From the NCBI GenBank assembly GCA_049966695.1, contig JBMFUG010000001.1:45294-109293 (forward strand): a stretch of 64,000 bases of DNA, in the 5' to 3' direction. The stretch comes from JAKAWM01 sp049966695 (GTDB lineage Bacteria > Actinomycetota > Acidimicrobiia > Acidimicrobiales > Palsa-688). Made by a program: the position numbers and the translations under genes. Below the pieces are notes generated by a model. It saw only the letters and a program-made list of their open reading frames with translations. It was not told the DNA's origin and ran no database searches. Numbering within the stretch: the stretch's first letter is position 1; each line of letters starts with the position of its first letter. This document shows positions 16,505-24,322 of this stretch, one piece after another.

Positions 16505-16630
16505 ATGAGCAGGGAAGCAATTACCCGTACGCCACGGACTGGCAGGGCCCTAACTTCTTCGGAGGCAGTGGTGTACCTTCTGCTCGCAGCGCCGCACCGG
16601 GCGGCATTAGATCTAGCGGCACGGCCATGA
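16505..16630 (+). CDS. 41-residue leaderless small ORF coupled to flgB
   Basis: ATG 16505 lies 5 bases after the -10 box and opens a frame MSREAITRTPRTGRALTSSE that continues to LAARP. Its TGA (16628-16630) overlaps the flgB ATG (16627-16629) as ATGA. The flgB start lacks a Shine-Dalgarno sequence, so this ORF likely feeds ribosomes into flgB. It may be a true small protein with a short hydrophobic stretch (AVVYLLLAA) or simply a translational leader. Confidence 0.6.
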   Translation: MSREAITRTPRTGRALTSSEAVVYLLLAAPHRAALDLAARP

Positions 16631-16989
16631 ACGGCCCCCTTTCCGACCTGGCCACGAACGCCCTGTACGAGGCGATGCAGGGGCTATGGGCACAACAGCA
16701 GGCAGTGGCCAACAACGTGGCCAACGTCGACACGCCTGGCTACCAGGCAAAAGATGTGAGCTTTGAGTCGAGCTTGTCCCAGGCGATAGCGGCGGGTGAC
16801 CCGTCTCAGATGCAAATTTCTGTCACTAATTCGACCGCTCCAGACCAACAGGACGCCAACAACGTAAACCTGGCAGACCAGATGGCGGAGGGTGAAAAAG
16901 CAAGCATGCAGTTCCAGACCATGGTGGACGCGATGAACGCCAAGTTCCAGTTGCTTAGCACAGCCATAAGCGAGTCAGCGAGCGGCTAG
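16627..16989 (+). CDS. flgB: FlgB, proximal rod protein
   Basis: From ATG 16627 the product is 120 residues, normal for FlgB. It carries the rod signature QQQAVANNVANVDTPGYQAK near the start and the C-terminal helix ADQMAEGEKASMQFQTMVDA. FlgB forms the proximal rod next to the MS ring. A much longer open frame extends upstream to 16294, but its sequence is not FlgB-like and would include the promoter, so I reject it. This is the first structural gene of the flgB-flgC-fliE-fliF cluster. The last 25 bases of coding sequence are duplicated just after the stop. Confidence 0.93.
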   Translation: MNGPLSDLATNALYEAMQGLWAQQQAVANNVANVDTPGYQAKDVSFESSLSQAIAAGDPSQMQISVTNSTAPDQQDANNVNLADQMAEGEKASMQFQTMVDAMNAKFQLLSTAISESASG

Positions 16990-17026
16990 CAGGACAGGAC
17001 CGCCATAAGCGAGCCAGCGAGCGGCT
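16963..17026. repeat. 25-base duplication of the flgB 3' end
   Basis: The words at 16963-16987 (end of flgB) and 17002-17026 (after the stop) are identical except for one base. Both start GCCATAAGCGAG. This looks like a short tandem duplication at the gene end. Confidence 0.7.
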
Positions 17027-17098
17027 GGCTGTACTAGACGGGCCAACCAGCAGCGAACAGCTAAGCAGACCGGACCGGCCAACAGGAAAGGACCAGAA

Positions 17099-17536
17099 AT
17101 GGGCTTATTTGACGCCATCGATACCGCACTGACCGGTGCGGACGCCTCACAAACGTGGCTCAATGCTGTCTCCGAAAATATCGCGAACATGAACGACGTG
17201 ACTTCCCCGGCACTGGGTGCCTACCAGACGCGCTACGTCGTCATGACCTCCGCCCCCGCGGAGCCGGGAGGCACCGGCCCCGGCACCGGTATAGACGAGA
17301 GCATCGGTGGTGGGGTCGAAGTCGCGGGCATCGCCTTGGGAAGCCCAGCCGGCGTGCTCGAGTACGACCCCAGCAACCCGCTGGCCGACAAACAGGGCAT
17401 GGTGAGGTCAGCGAACGTCGACCTTGGCGCGCAAATGACTGACTTGGTCATGGCCCAGAACAGCTACGAAGCCAACATCGCCACTATCACGCGCGCCCAG
17501 CAGGCCTACCAAGCCGCTCTGGGGCTAAAGGTCTGA
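17099..17536 (+). CDS. flgC: FlgC, proximal rod protein
   Basis: The 145-residue protein starts MGLFDAIDTALTGADASQTW with the rod-protein pattern LNAVSENIANMNDVTSPALG. It ends NVDLGAQMTDLVMAQNSYEA then NIATITRAQQAYQAALGLKV, the FlgC C-terminal signature. It polymerises with FlgB in the proximal rod. GGAAAGG lies upstream of the ATG. It lies between flgB (109-base gap) and fliE (10-base gap). Length is usual for the family. Confidence 0.96.
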   Translation: MGLFDAIDTALTGADASQTWLNAVSENIANMNDVTSPALGAYQTRYVVMTSAPAEPGGTGPGTGIDESIGGGVEVAGIALGSPAGVLEYDPSNPLADKQGMVRSANVDLGAQMTDLVMAQNSYEANIATITRAQQAYQAALGLKV

Positions 17537-17546
17537 GGTTAAAGCA

Positions 17547-17924
17547 ATGAGCATGGTCTCACCCCTCGGAGCACTATCAGCGACGAGCGGCACCTGGCCG
17601 GGCGCTGGCACGAGCAACGCCTCGCCAGTTACCGGGACCGAGGCAACCCAGCCCACTGCGCCAACTGCGCCGAGCGGTGCCGGTGCGCTCGGGGCCAGCA
17701 CGGACAACGGCTTCGCTGGCATTTTGGGCAACGCCATCGACAACGTGCAAACAGCCCAGACCAGTGCCGACGACGTGGCTACCCAGGCTGCGACTGGCAG
17801 CCTCACCAACGTCTCTGACTACATGGTGGCCGCAGAAGAGGCCAACCTCGACACCCAGCTCACCGTGGCGGTGAGGAACAACGCCCTGCAGGCCTTCCAG
17901 CAGATCATGGGGATGCAGCTTTGA
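17547..17924 (+). CDS. fliE: FliE, MS ring-rod junction protein
   Basis: The 125-residue product has an Ala/Pro/Thr-rich N-terminal half and a FliE C-terminal half (ATGSLTNVSDYMVAAEEANL; TVAVRNNALQAFQQIMGMQL). FliE joins the MS ring to the rod. The disordered N-terminal extension makes it slightly longer than typical. Its stop overlaps the TTG start of fliF. Confidence 0.94.
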   Translation: MSMVSPLGALSATSGTWPGAGTSNASPVTGTEATQPTAPTAPSGAGALGASTDNGFAGILGNAIDNVQTAQTSADDVATQAATGSLTNVSDYMVAAEEANLDTQLTVAVRNNALQAFQQIMGMQL

Positions 17925-19582
17925 CAGCTCCGATGGCTTCAAAGCCGCCCGGCGGGGCGCCCGACCGGGGCACCAATCTTTTGCTACGCCTGCGCCAGCG
18001 AGCGCAGGAGCTGATGGCGGGGTTTTCCAGCGGCCAAAAAACTGTCCTTGTTGTCGCGGTCCTCGCCGTCACCATAGGCGGTTACCTGTTCATGTCATGG
18101 GCAGGTAAGCCCACGTACGTGCCGTTGTTCTCAAACTTGAGCTCAACAGACGCCGCAGCTATAACTCAGAAGCTCGCTGCCAACAAGATCCCCTACCAGC
18201 TATCAGAAGACGGCCAGCAAATCCTCGTGCCGCAGGCCGATGTCTACCAGCAGCGCCTTGACATGGCGGCTGCCGGGCTACCTTCCACCGGAGACCAGGG
18301 TTACAGCCTCCTAGACAGTGCGGGGGTGACGACTTCTCAGTTCCAGCAACAAGTGGAGTACCAACAGGCGGTTTCGGACGAACTAGAAAAGACCATCGAG
18401 TCCATAAGCGGTGTCAGTTCTGCGATCGTCAACGTGGTCATCCCCCAGCAGACCCTTTTCGCCAACAGCACTGACCAGCCAAGCGCCTCGGTGCTTGTGA
18501 CGCTCGCAGACGGCACGACGCTTACGCCCGAGCAGGTGCAAGCCATAGTGCACCTTGTAGCGTCGAGCATCGAAGGCCTTTCCCCCGACAACGTGACGGT
18601 GGCGGACAGCAACGGCGACATACTCAACGCGCCCGGGACTAACTCTTCCAGCGTTGCGGCTGGGACGCTCGAACAGCAAGAAACCGAGGCCTACGAGCAG
18701 AACCTCGACAATTCCCTGCAGGACTGGCTGTCAAGCGTCCTCGGGCCAGGTAACGCCGTGGTGCACACCAGCGCCGAGCTCGACTTCGACCAAAGCCAGA
18801 CCACGAGCCAGATTTACAACCCTAACAAGCAGGGGCCTATACCGGTCCAACAAGCAACCTCAAGCGAAACCTACACGGGCCCTGCGGCAAGCCAGGCAGC
18901 CAGCGGCGTCTTGGGAGCCACCACGACAACTCTGCCGAGCACGAAAAAAAACACTGGGGGCACCGCCACGACCGGCACGACGGTGCCCACTTACACCCAG
19001 CAGGGCAGCTCCCAACAAGATGTCGTAAGCGAGGTTACCAAGACCGTCAACTCAGCACCGGGAACGCTAGTGCGCCTTTCGGTTGCCGTCATAGTCAACA
19101 GCTCAGTAAAGGGCGTCACCGCCAACCAGATCAAACAGCTCGTGTCCCAGGCGGCCGGCCTTCAACCCTCGCGAGGCGACACGATACAGGTCGGGTTCTT
19201 GCCGTTCAACCAGGCAACCGCCAAGGCTGAAGCGGCCCAGCTGAAAGCAGCAGCCGCTGCCCAAAGCCAAGCCCAGCTCCTCGGCGAAGCCAGAGATGTC
19301 CTGGTCGTGCTCGTCGTGCTTGGGCTTTTGTTCTTCGCTATGCGCAGGCTCACCAAGACTACTCGCGTCCCCCTTGCACTGCCGTCCGCTTACGCGCCCC
19401 TTGAGCTAGAAGCCGGTGACGACGAAGCCGAAGACGAGGAACGCACCCTAGCTTTGGCACCCGTGCCTCAGGTCGCGCCGCCCATCGAAGCAGAGGTCAG
19501 CCAGATCGGCCAAATGATAGAAAACGAGCCAGAACGCATCGCCGAGATGCTGCGCACCTGGCTAGAAGCAGGCGACAAATGA
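17921..19582 (+). CDS. fliF: FliF, MS-ring protein
   Basis: The 553-residue membrane protein has transmembrane segments near residues 42-60 (VLVVAVLAVTIGGYLF) and 460-480 (DVLVVLVVLGLLFFAM). Between lie the ring-building domains: YVPLFSNLSSTDAAAITQKL; GDQGYSLLDSAGVTTSQFQQ; SGVSSAIVNVVIPQQTLF; PDNVTVADSNG. The C-terminal tail (SQIGQMIENEPERIAEMLRT, then WLEAGDK) is the FliG-binding segment. Start is TTG 17921, overlapping the fliE stop; ATG 17933 is possible. The segment around 300-370 is Thr-rich and probably disordered. It is followed by fliG after 17 bases. Confidence 0.97.
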   Translation: MTAPMASKPPGGAPDRGTNLLLRLRQRAQELMAGFSSGQKTVLVVAVLAVTIGGYLFMSWAGKPTYVPLFSNLSSTDAAAITQKLAANKIPYQLSEDGQQILVPQADVYQQRLDMAAAGLPSTGDQGYSLLDSAGVTTSQFQQQVEYQQAVSDELEKTIESISGVSSAIVNVVIPQQTLFANSTDQPSASVLVTLADGTTLTPEQVQAIVHLVASSIEGLSPDNVTVADSNGDILNAPGTNSSSVAAGTLEQQETEAYEQNLDNSLQDWLSSVLGPGNAVVHTSAELDFDQSQTTSQIYNPNKQGPIPVQQATSSETYTGPAASQAASGVLGATTTTLPSTKKNTGGTATTGTTVPTYTQQGSSQQDVVSEVTKTVNSAPGTLVRLSVAVIVNSSVKGVTANQIKQLVSQAAGLQPSRGDTIQVGFLPFNQATAKAEAAQLKAAAAAQSQAQLLGEARDVLVVLVVLGLLFFAMRRLTKTTRVPLALPSAYAPLELEAGDDEAEDEERTLALAPVPQVAPPIEAEVSQIGQMIENEPERIAEMLRTWLEAGDK

Positions 19583-19599
19583 CCGAGGCGAGGCAGTAA

Positions 19600-20619
19600 A
19601 TGGCCGCCACGCTTACTCAGATACCCGGTAACCGCAAGGCCGCCTTGCTCTTGGTCGCACTTGGCCAAGAGAGGGCCGCACGGATCTTGCGCTTCCTTTC
19701 CGAAGAGGAAGTAGAAAAGGTCATGACCGAGGTCGCCAACCTCGGCCCAGTGGAAGAGCCGCTCGTCAACCAGGTCATGAAAGAGTTCGTGGCCGAGGCT
19801 CGCCAGCACGTGCACCGAGCGCAAGGCGGGATCGAAGTAGCAAAGGAACTGCTGGCTCAGGCCCTTGGGAGCAGTGCCAAAGCCGAGGCCATGCTGGCCC
19901 GCATAGGCGGTACGCCGGCTGGGTCCCACTTCCGGGCCCTTACCGCGCTCGACTCTGCCGTTGCCGCATCTCTCTTGGGGCGCGAGCACCCCCAGACGAT
20001 CGCCCTGGTCATATCGAAACTGCCACCTGACCGAGGACTGGCAATGCTGCGGGAACTACCAGATGACGTGAAAGGAGATGTCGCTTACCGCATAGCCACC
20101 CTCAGCCCCCCGAGCCCAGAAGCCGTCAAGGCCGTAGAGGCCGGGCTGGAGCGCAGGATCATATCGGCCGCTGCTGGCCAGCGCTTAAAAGCCGACAGCG
20201 ACCCGCTAAAAACGCTGGTCGAGATCCTCATCAGGGCCGACGGTGAAACTGAGCGCGAAATCCTCGAGAGCATGGACGAAGTCGACCCGCAGCTCGCCCA
20301 GGACATCCGCCAACGTCTCTTCACGATCGAGGATCTCGTAAAGCTTGAGGACAAGGCCCTGCAGCTGTTGTTGCGCCAGGTCGACACCAAAGAACTTGCC
20401 TTGGCGCTCAAGGGCACAAGCGAAGCTGTGCGACAGAAGGTGTACGCCAACCTCTCTGAACGCGCCCAGGAGAACCTGAAGGAGGAGATGGACCTCCTTG
20501 GGCCCCAACGCTTGAGGGACGTAGAAAAAGCCCGCAAAGAAGTCGTCCGCACGGTGCGCCAATTGGAACAAGAAGGCTCGATAGTCTTGTCGAGGGCGGT
20601 CGAAGATTATGTCGAGTGA
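19600..20619 (+). CDS. fliG: FliG, flagellar motor switch protein
   Basis: The 339-residue protein shows the FliG N-terminal domain (GNRKAALLLVALGQERAARI then LSEEEVEKVMTEVANLG). The middle has EHPQTIALVISKLPPDRG. The C-terminal motor domain (IRQRLFTIEDLVKLEDKALQ; LLRQVDTKELALALKGTSE; LSERAQENLKEEMDLLGPQR) includes the charged residues that contact the MotA stator. FliG links the MS ring to FliM and generates torque. Length is standard. fliH overlaps its end by 11 bases. Confidence 0.97.
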   Translation: MAATLTQIPGNRKAALLLVALGQERAARILRFLSEEEVEKVMTEVANLGPVEEPLVNQVMKEFVAEARQHVHRAQGGIEVAKELLAQALGSSAKAEAMLARIGGTPAGSHFRALTALDSAVAASLLGREHPQTIALVISKLPPDRGLAMLRELPDDVKGDVAYRIATLSPPSPEAVKAVEAGLERRIISAAAGQRLKADSDPLKTLVEILIRADGETEREILESMDEVDPQLAQDIRQRLFTIEDLVKLEDKALQLLLRQVDTKELALALKGTSEAVRQKVYANLSERAQENLKEEMDLLGPQRLRDVEKARKEVVRTVRQLEQEGSIVLSRAVEDYVE

Positions 20620-21382
20620 GCTGTTCGTCCCCGCATCGGCCGAGCCTACCGCCGTACTGCCAACCAGCCTCCAAGACGCCCTGCCCGAGCTGACGACGCT
20701 CCAAGAACGCTATGACCGGGGCTACGAAAAGGGCTACATGGCCGGCTATGCGGAAGGGGCTAGGCGAGCCGAGGCAGAGCGGGCCGCCGACTTGGCCAAC
20801 CACAAAGCGGCCTACGCAGCCATCCAAGCGAGGGCCACGACTTTTCTTGACCGCGCAGTCGCCGCAATTGCCAAGGAGCTCACCAGGCTCGAAAACGAGT
20901 CCGTCGTCGTCACCGATGAGCTTGTGGAAATGGCGTTCCAACTGGCGGAAGCCGTCCTGGGGGCAGAGCTCAAGTTGCGGCCCCAGCGCGCGCTTGAGGC
21001 GGCTGCTGACGCGCTGCGCCGCCTGCCTCTCGGGCCAGCTTTGGTCCGCGTCCACCCTGATGACGAAGCCCTGCTGCGAGCCAGCCCAAGCGCCCTGCCC
21101 AGCATTAGGGCCGGCGGGGAGGTGACCGTGCTGGCCGACCCTGAGGTCGAAAGGGGCAGCTGCATCGTCACGAGCGGGGCCACCACGCTGGACGCCAGGG
21201 TCAGCCAGGCAATGGCCCGCGCCCGGCAAGTGTTTTACAGGCTCGGCGACGGGGAGGCTGAGCCAGGCGAAGGACCAGTTCTTGGACAGGTCGGAGACGA
21301 GGGCCCAGCCAATGGGCGGCCGAGCAAGGAGGGGCCAGCCGCTCGGTGGGCAGGCCGTGAGGAGAAAGCGAGCGGCCAATGA
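20609..21382 (+). CDS. fliH: FliH, regulator of the flagellar export ATPase
   Basis: The 257-residue product has a Gly/Ala helical N-terminal region (YDRGYEKGYMAGYAEGARRA) typical of FliH GxxxG segments. A C-terminal domain like V-ATPase subunit E follows (ELVEMAFQLAEAVLGAELKL; GPALVRVHPDDEALLRASPS; DPEVERGSCIVTSGATTLDA). FliH holds FliI near the export gate. The last 45 residues are Gly/Glu-rich and variable. It overlaps fliG by 11 bases and fliI by 4, showing tight coupling. Confidence 0.92.
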   Translation: MSSELFVPASAEPTAVLPTSLQDALPELTTLQERYDRGYEKGYMAGYAEGARRAEAERAADLANHKAAYAAIQARATTFLDRAVAAIAKELTRLENESVVVTDELVEMAFQLAEAVLGAELKLRPQRALEAAADALRRLPLGPALVRVHPDDEALLRASPSALPSIRAGGEVTVLADPEVERGSCIVTSGATTLDARVSQAMARARQVFYRLGDGEAEPGEGPVLGQVGDEGPANGRPSKEGPAARWAGREEKASGQ

Positions 21383-22689
21383 GCAGCGCTTCTGTGAAAG
21401 AGCGTTTCCAAGCAGCCCTGTCTGCTGCGCGCCCGCGCCCAGTCGGGCGGGTCCGTTCTGTCGTCGGTATGAGCATCACCGTCGAGGGCGTCGACGCAGC
21501 GATCGGAGACGCGGTGTCCCTTGCCACTCCGGCAGGCGACCTAGTGGCAGAGGTCGTTGCCATTGCTGACGAGGGCCTCGTGTGCCTGCCGCTGGGGGAC
21601 CTGCAAGGCACCCGCTCGGGAGCGCCTGTAGAAGTCGCCTCCGAACGCCTTACAGTACCCGTCGGCCCACAACTGCGCGGCCGCGTGCTGAACGGCTTGG
21701 GACGGCCCATTGACGGTGGGCCAAGCCTGCGCGGCGTGCAAAGAGCACGCACCAGCGGTACCCCGCCGCACCCTCTGCGCCGGGCCATGGTGGAAGTCCA
21801 ACTACCACTTGGCGTCCGCGCTATCGACGCTTTGCTGCCTTGTGGGCGCGGCCAGCGCTTGGGGATATTCGCGGGGTCGGGCGTCGGCAAGTCAAGCCTC
21901 TTGTCGATGATCGCCAGAGGGACCGAGGCAGACATCTCGGTGATAGCCCTAGTCGGCGAGCGAGGCCGCGAGGTTCGAGAAATGATCGAGCACGACCTCG
22001 GGCCGACGGGCCTGGCCCGTTCTGTGGTCGTGGTCGCCACTTCTGACGAGCCAGCCCTCGTGCGCCTGCAAGCTGCGCAAACGGCCACTCGTATCGCAGA
22101 GTGGTTCAGGGACGCCGGCCAGCACGTGGTCTTAATGATGGACAGCCTCACCCGTTATTGCATGGCCCAGCGCGAGGTGGGCCTGTCGGCCGGAGAGCCC
22201 CCTGCCACGCGCGGCTACCCGCCCTCGGTGTTCTCGTTGATGCCACGTTTGTTGGAACGAGCGGGAGCCGGCGAGCGCGGCAGCATAACGGGGCTGTACA
22301 CGGTCCTGGTGGAAGGTGACGACATGAACGAACCGATCGCCGACGCAGCCAGGGCGGTCCTCGACGGCCATATCGTGCTGTCGCGCAGGCTGGCCACTTC
22401 CGGCCATTTCCCGAGCATCGACGTGCTCGAGTCGGTCTCCCGGGTCGCCCCCCGGGTCACGACGGCTGAGCACTACGCTCAGGCGACCGAGCTGCGCCGG
22501 CTTATGGCCGCCTACCGCGACGCTAAAGACCTCGTGGAAATTGGTGCTTACGTAAAAGGCACCAACGCTGACGTCGACCGGGCGGTCCAGCTCAACCCGG
22601 CCATTAACCATTTCCTCCGCCAAAGCCCAGAAACTGTGGCGCCGCTTTCCCAGAGCTTGGCTGGCCTAGCAACCTTGGTGACCTCATGA
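21379..22689 (+). CDS. fliI: FliI, flagellar type III export ATPase
   Basis: The 436-residue ATPase is related to F1-beta. Walker A is at about 166-173 (GSGVGKSS), Walker B near VVLMMDSLTRYCMAQREVGL, and there are the family motifs ERGREVREMIEHDLGP and GYPPSVFSLMPRLLERAGAG. It energises unfolding and export of rod, hook and filament subunits. Length matches the family. ATGA overlaps join it to fliH and fliJ. Confidence 0.97.
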   Translation: MSSASVKERFQAALSAARPRPVGRVRSVVGMSITVEGVDAAIGDAVSLATPAGDLVAEVVAIADEGLVCLPLGDLQGTRSGAPVEVASERLTVPVGPQLRGRVLNGLGRPIDGGPSLRGVQRARTSGTPPHPLRRAMVEVQLPLGVRAIDALLPCGRGQRLGIFAGSGVGKSSLLSMIARGTEADISVIALVGERGREVREMIEHDLGPTGLARSVVVVATSDEPALVRLQAAQTATRIAEWFRDAGQHVVLMMDSLTRYCMAQREVGLSAGEPPATRGYPPSVFSLMPRLLERAGAGERGSITGLYTVLVEGDDMNEPIADAARAVLDGHIVLSRRLATSGHFPSIDVLESVSRVAPRVTTAEHYAQATELRRLMAAYRDAKDLVEIGAYVKGTNADVDRAVQLNPAINHFLRQSPETVAPLSQSLAGLATLVTS

Positions 22690-23117
22690 AGCGCTACAGG
22701 TTCCAGCTGGAGGCGGTGCTCCGGGCCAGGCGTGTGCAAGAAGGCGTCGCTCGGGCAGCTTTGGTAGCGGCAAATTCGGCTGCCCGGGCAGCTGAGCTCG
22801 CCACCAAGGAAGCGCTGGCCCACTACCAGCAGGTGGCACAAAAACCTGGGGAAGACTTTATGTCCGACCGAGAGCGGGCCACGCTGGCAGCCAAGTCCTT
22901 TTTCCAAGCAAACGAGTCGTACCGACGGGCCAAGGCGGCCGCCGAGGCAGCCGTGGCGCAGTACCTGGAAGCCCGCCGCCACGTGGCGATGCTGGACCGC
23001 CTAGACGAACGCCAGCGCGCAGAGCACGCTTTGGCTGTCCAGCACGAGGAGGCCGTGCTGGCGGACGAGCTGGCTACCAACCGCAACCGGAGGAAAAGGG
23101 CGGCGGGGCGCTCATGA
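22686..23117 (+). CDS. fliJ: FliJ, export apparatus coiled-coil protein
   Basis: The 143-residue, almost entirely helical protein begins MKRYRFQLEAVLRARRVQEG, the FliJ start motif, and continues as coiled coil rich in Ala, Glu and Arg. FliJ is the gamma-subunit-like stalk in the FliI ring and helps activate the export gate. Length is typical. It overlaps fliI and the next gene by 4 bases each. Confidence 0.9.
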   Translation: MKRYRFQLEAVLRARRVQEGVARAALVAANSAARAAELATKEALAHYQQVAQKPGEDFMSDRERATLAAKSFFQANESYRRAKAAAEAAVAQYLEARRHVAMLDRLDERQRAEHALAVQHEEAVLADELATNRNRRKRAAGRS

Positions 23118-24322
23118 CCTACACCGACGGCCTCTCGAACGTCTTAACCCAAATAGGCCAGATCCAAGGCACTTTTGCCGCTCTGCCCCCGCTGGGCCAG
23201 CCTGCTGATTTCGAAAGCGTCCTGGACTTCGTTTCTTCCCTTGCCTACGTCGGAGGGCCAGTTACAAGCGACCCGAACACCGAGCCAGTGGGCTGGCCGC
23301 TCGAAGAGGGCCAGCCGGTCAGCCCACAGCTTGGCACGGCTAGTGCCACGGCCTCGCCAGCCATTTATGAGGCAGCAGAGTCAGCCAGTGCGGGGCCAAA
23401 CATTGCGGGAGCCAGTGCTGCGCCAGCTGGGGCCGAGCCCCTAACTGGGAGCGAACTTAGCTTCGGCCAACAAGTTGTGGCCGACGCAGAAAAGTACATC
23501 GGCACCCCCTATCTTTGGGGAGGTACTAACCCGTCCCAGGGTGTCGACTGTTCGGGGCTGGTCCAAGACGTCTTCGCCGACCTTGGGACCAGCTTGCCCA
23601 GGACTTCGCAGGAACAAGCACGTGCAGGCGTCCCCGTGGCGAGCCTGGCCGACGCACAACCAGGCGACCTCGTCTTTTTCCCCGGCACTGACGGGACTGC
23701 TGCGGCACCCGGCCACGTCGGGATCTACATAGGTAACGGCGAGATGATCGATGCACCCTACGCGGGGGCAAAAGTAAGGGTGGACCCCGTAGGCGACCCT
23801 ACAGAGATCCGGCGCATCATCGGCCCAGTCGGCACTGTCGGCACGGTGAGCGCGGTCGGCACAACCGGTACGGCGGGCGCTGCGGGCACGACCGGCACGG
23901 ACGTCACAGCCGGCATGCAAGACACGACCGGCACGGTGGCTGCCTCGCTTTACGCTTCTGACTTCGCCAGCGCATCAGCGAGCACGGGGGTCCCGCAATC
24001 GTTGCTGGCCGCCGTAGCCGAAACCGAGTCAGCGAACCAATCGAGCGCTGTGAGCAACGCCGGAGCACAAGGCCTCATGCAGCTCATGCCCTCGACTGCC
24101 AACAGCCTCGGCATCAACCCTTTCAACCCTGCCCAAGCGATACCCGCTGCGGCGAACTTGCTGTCGTCTTACTACAAACAGTTCGGTTCTTGGTCGCTGG
24201 CGTTGGCCGCCTACAACGCCGGCCCCGCAGCCGTGGAGTCGAGCGGCGGGATCCCCCCCTACCCCGAGACGCAGGCCTACGTGAGAGAAGTCCTCAGCCG
24301 TGCAGGAATGGAGCCAGCATGA
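23114..24322 (+). CDS. NlpC/P60 peptidase fused to lytic transglycosylase, flagellar wall hydrolase
   Basis: The 402-residue protein has two wall-cutting domains. Residues about 118-240 are NlpC/P60 (YIGTPYLWGGTNPSQGVDCS with catalytic Cys; QPGDLVFFPG; GHVGIYIGNGEMIDAPYAG with catalytic His). After a Gly/Thr/Val repeat linker, residues about 280-400 are a soluble lytic transglycosylase domain (LLAAVAETESANQSSAVSNA with catalytic Glu; GAQGLMQLMPSTA; ALAAYNAGPAAV). Together they can cut peptide stems and glycan strands, letting rod and hook pass through the thick wall, as FlgJ does in other bacteria. No signal peptide is visible, so it is probably exported by the flagellar route. It sits between fliJ and fliK with ATGA overlaps at both ends. 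Confidence 0.92.
   Translation: MTYTDGLSNVLTQIGQIQGTFAALPPLGQPADFESVLDFVSSLAYVGGPVTSDPNTEPVGWPLEEGQPVSPQLGTASATASPAIYEAAESASAGPNIAGASAAPAGAEPLTGSELSFGQQVVADAEKYIGTPYLWGGTNPSQGVDCSGLVQDVFADLGTSLPRTSQEQARAGVPVASLADAQPGDLVFFPGTDGTAAAPGHVGIYIGNGEMIDAPYAGAKVRVDPVGDPTEIRRIIGPVGTVGTVSAVGTTGTAGAAGTTGTDVTAGMQDTTGTVAASLYASDFASASASTGVPQSLLAAVAETESANQSSAVSNAGAQGLMQLMPSTANSLGINPFNPAQAIPAAANLLSSYYKQFGSWSLALAAYNAGPAAVESSGGIPPYPETQAYVREVLSRAGMEPA

Noticed and set aside
16294..16626. Upstream extension of flgB
   Set aside because: Not FlgB-like, would contain the promoter at 16473-16499, and FlgB families begin at the motif found after 16627.
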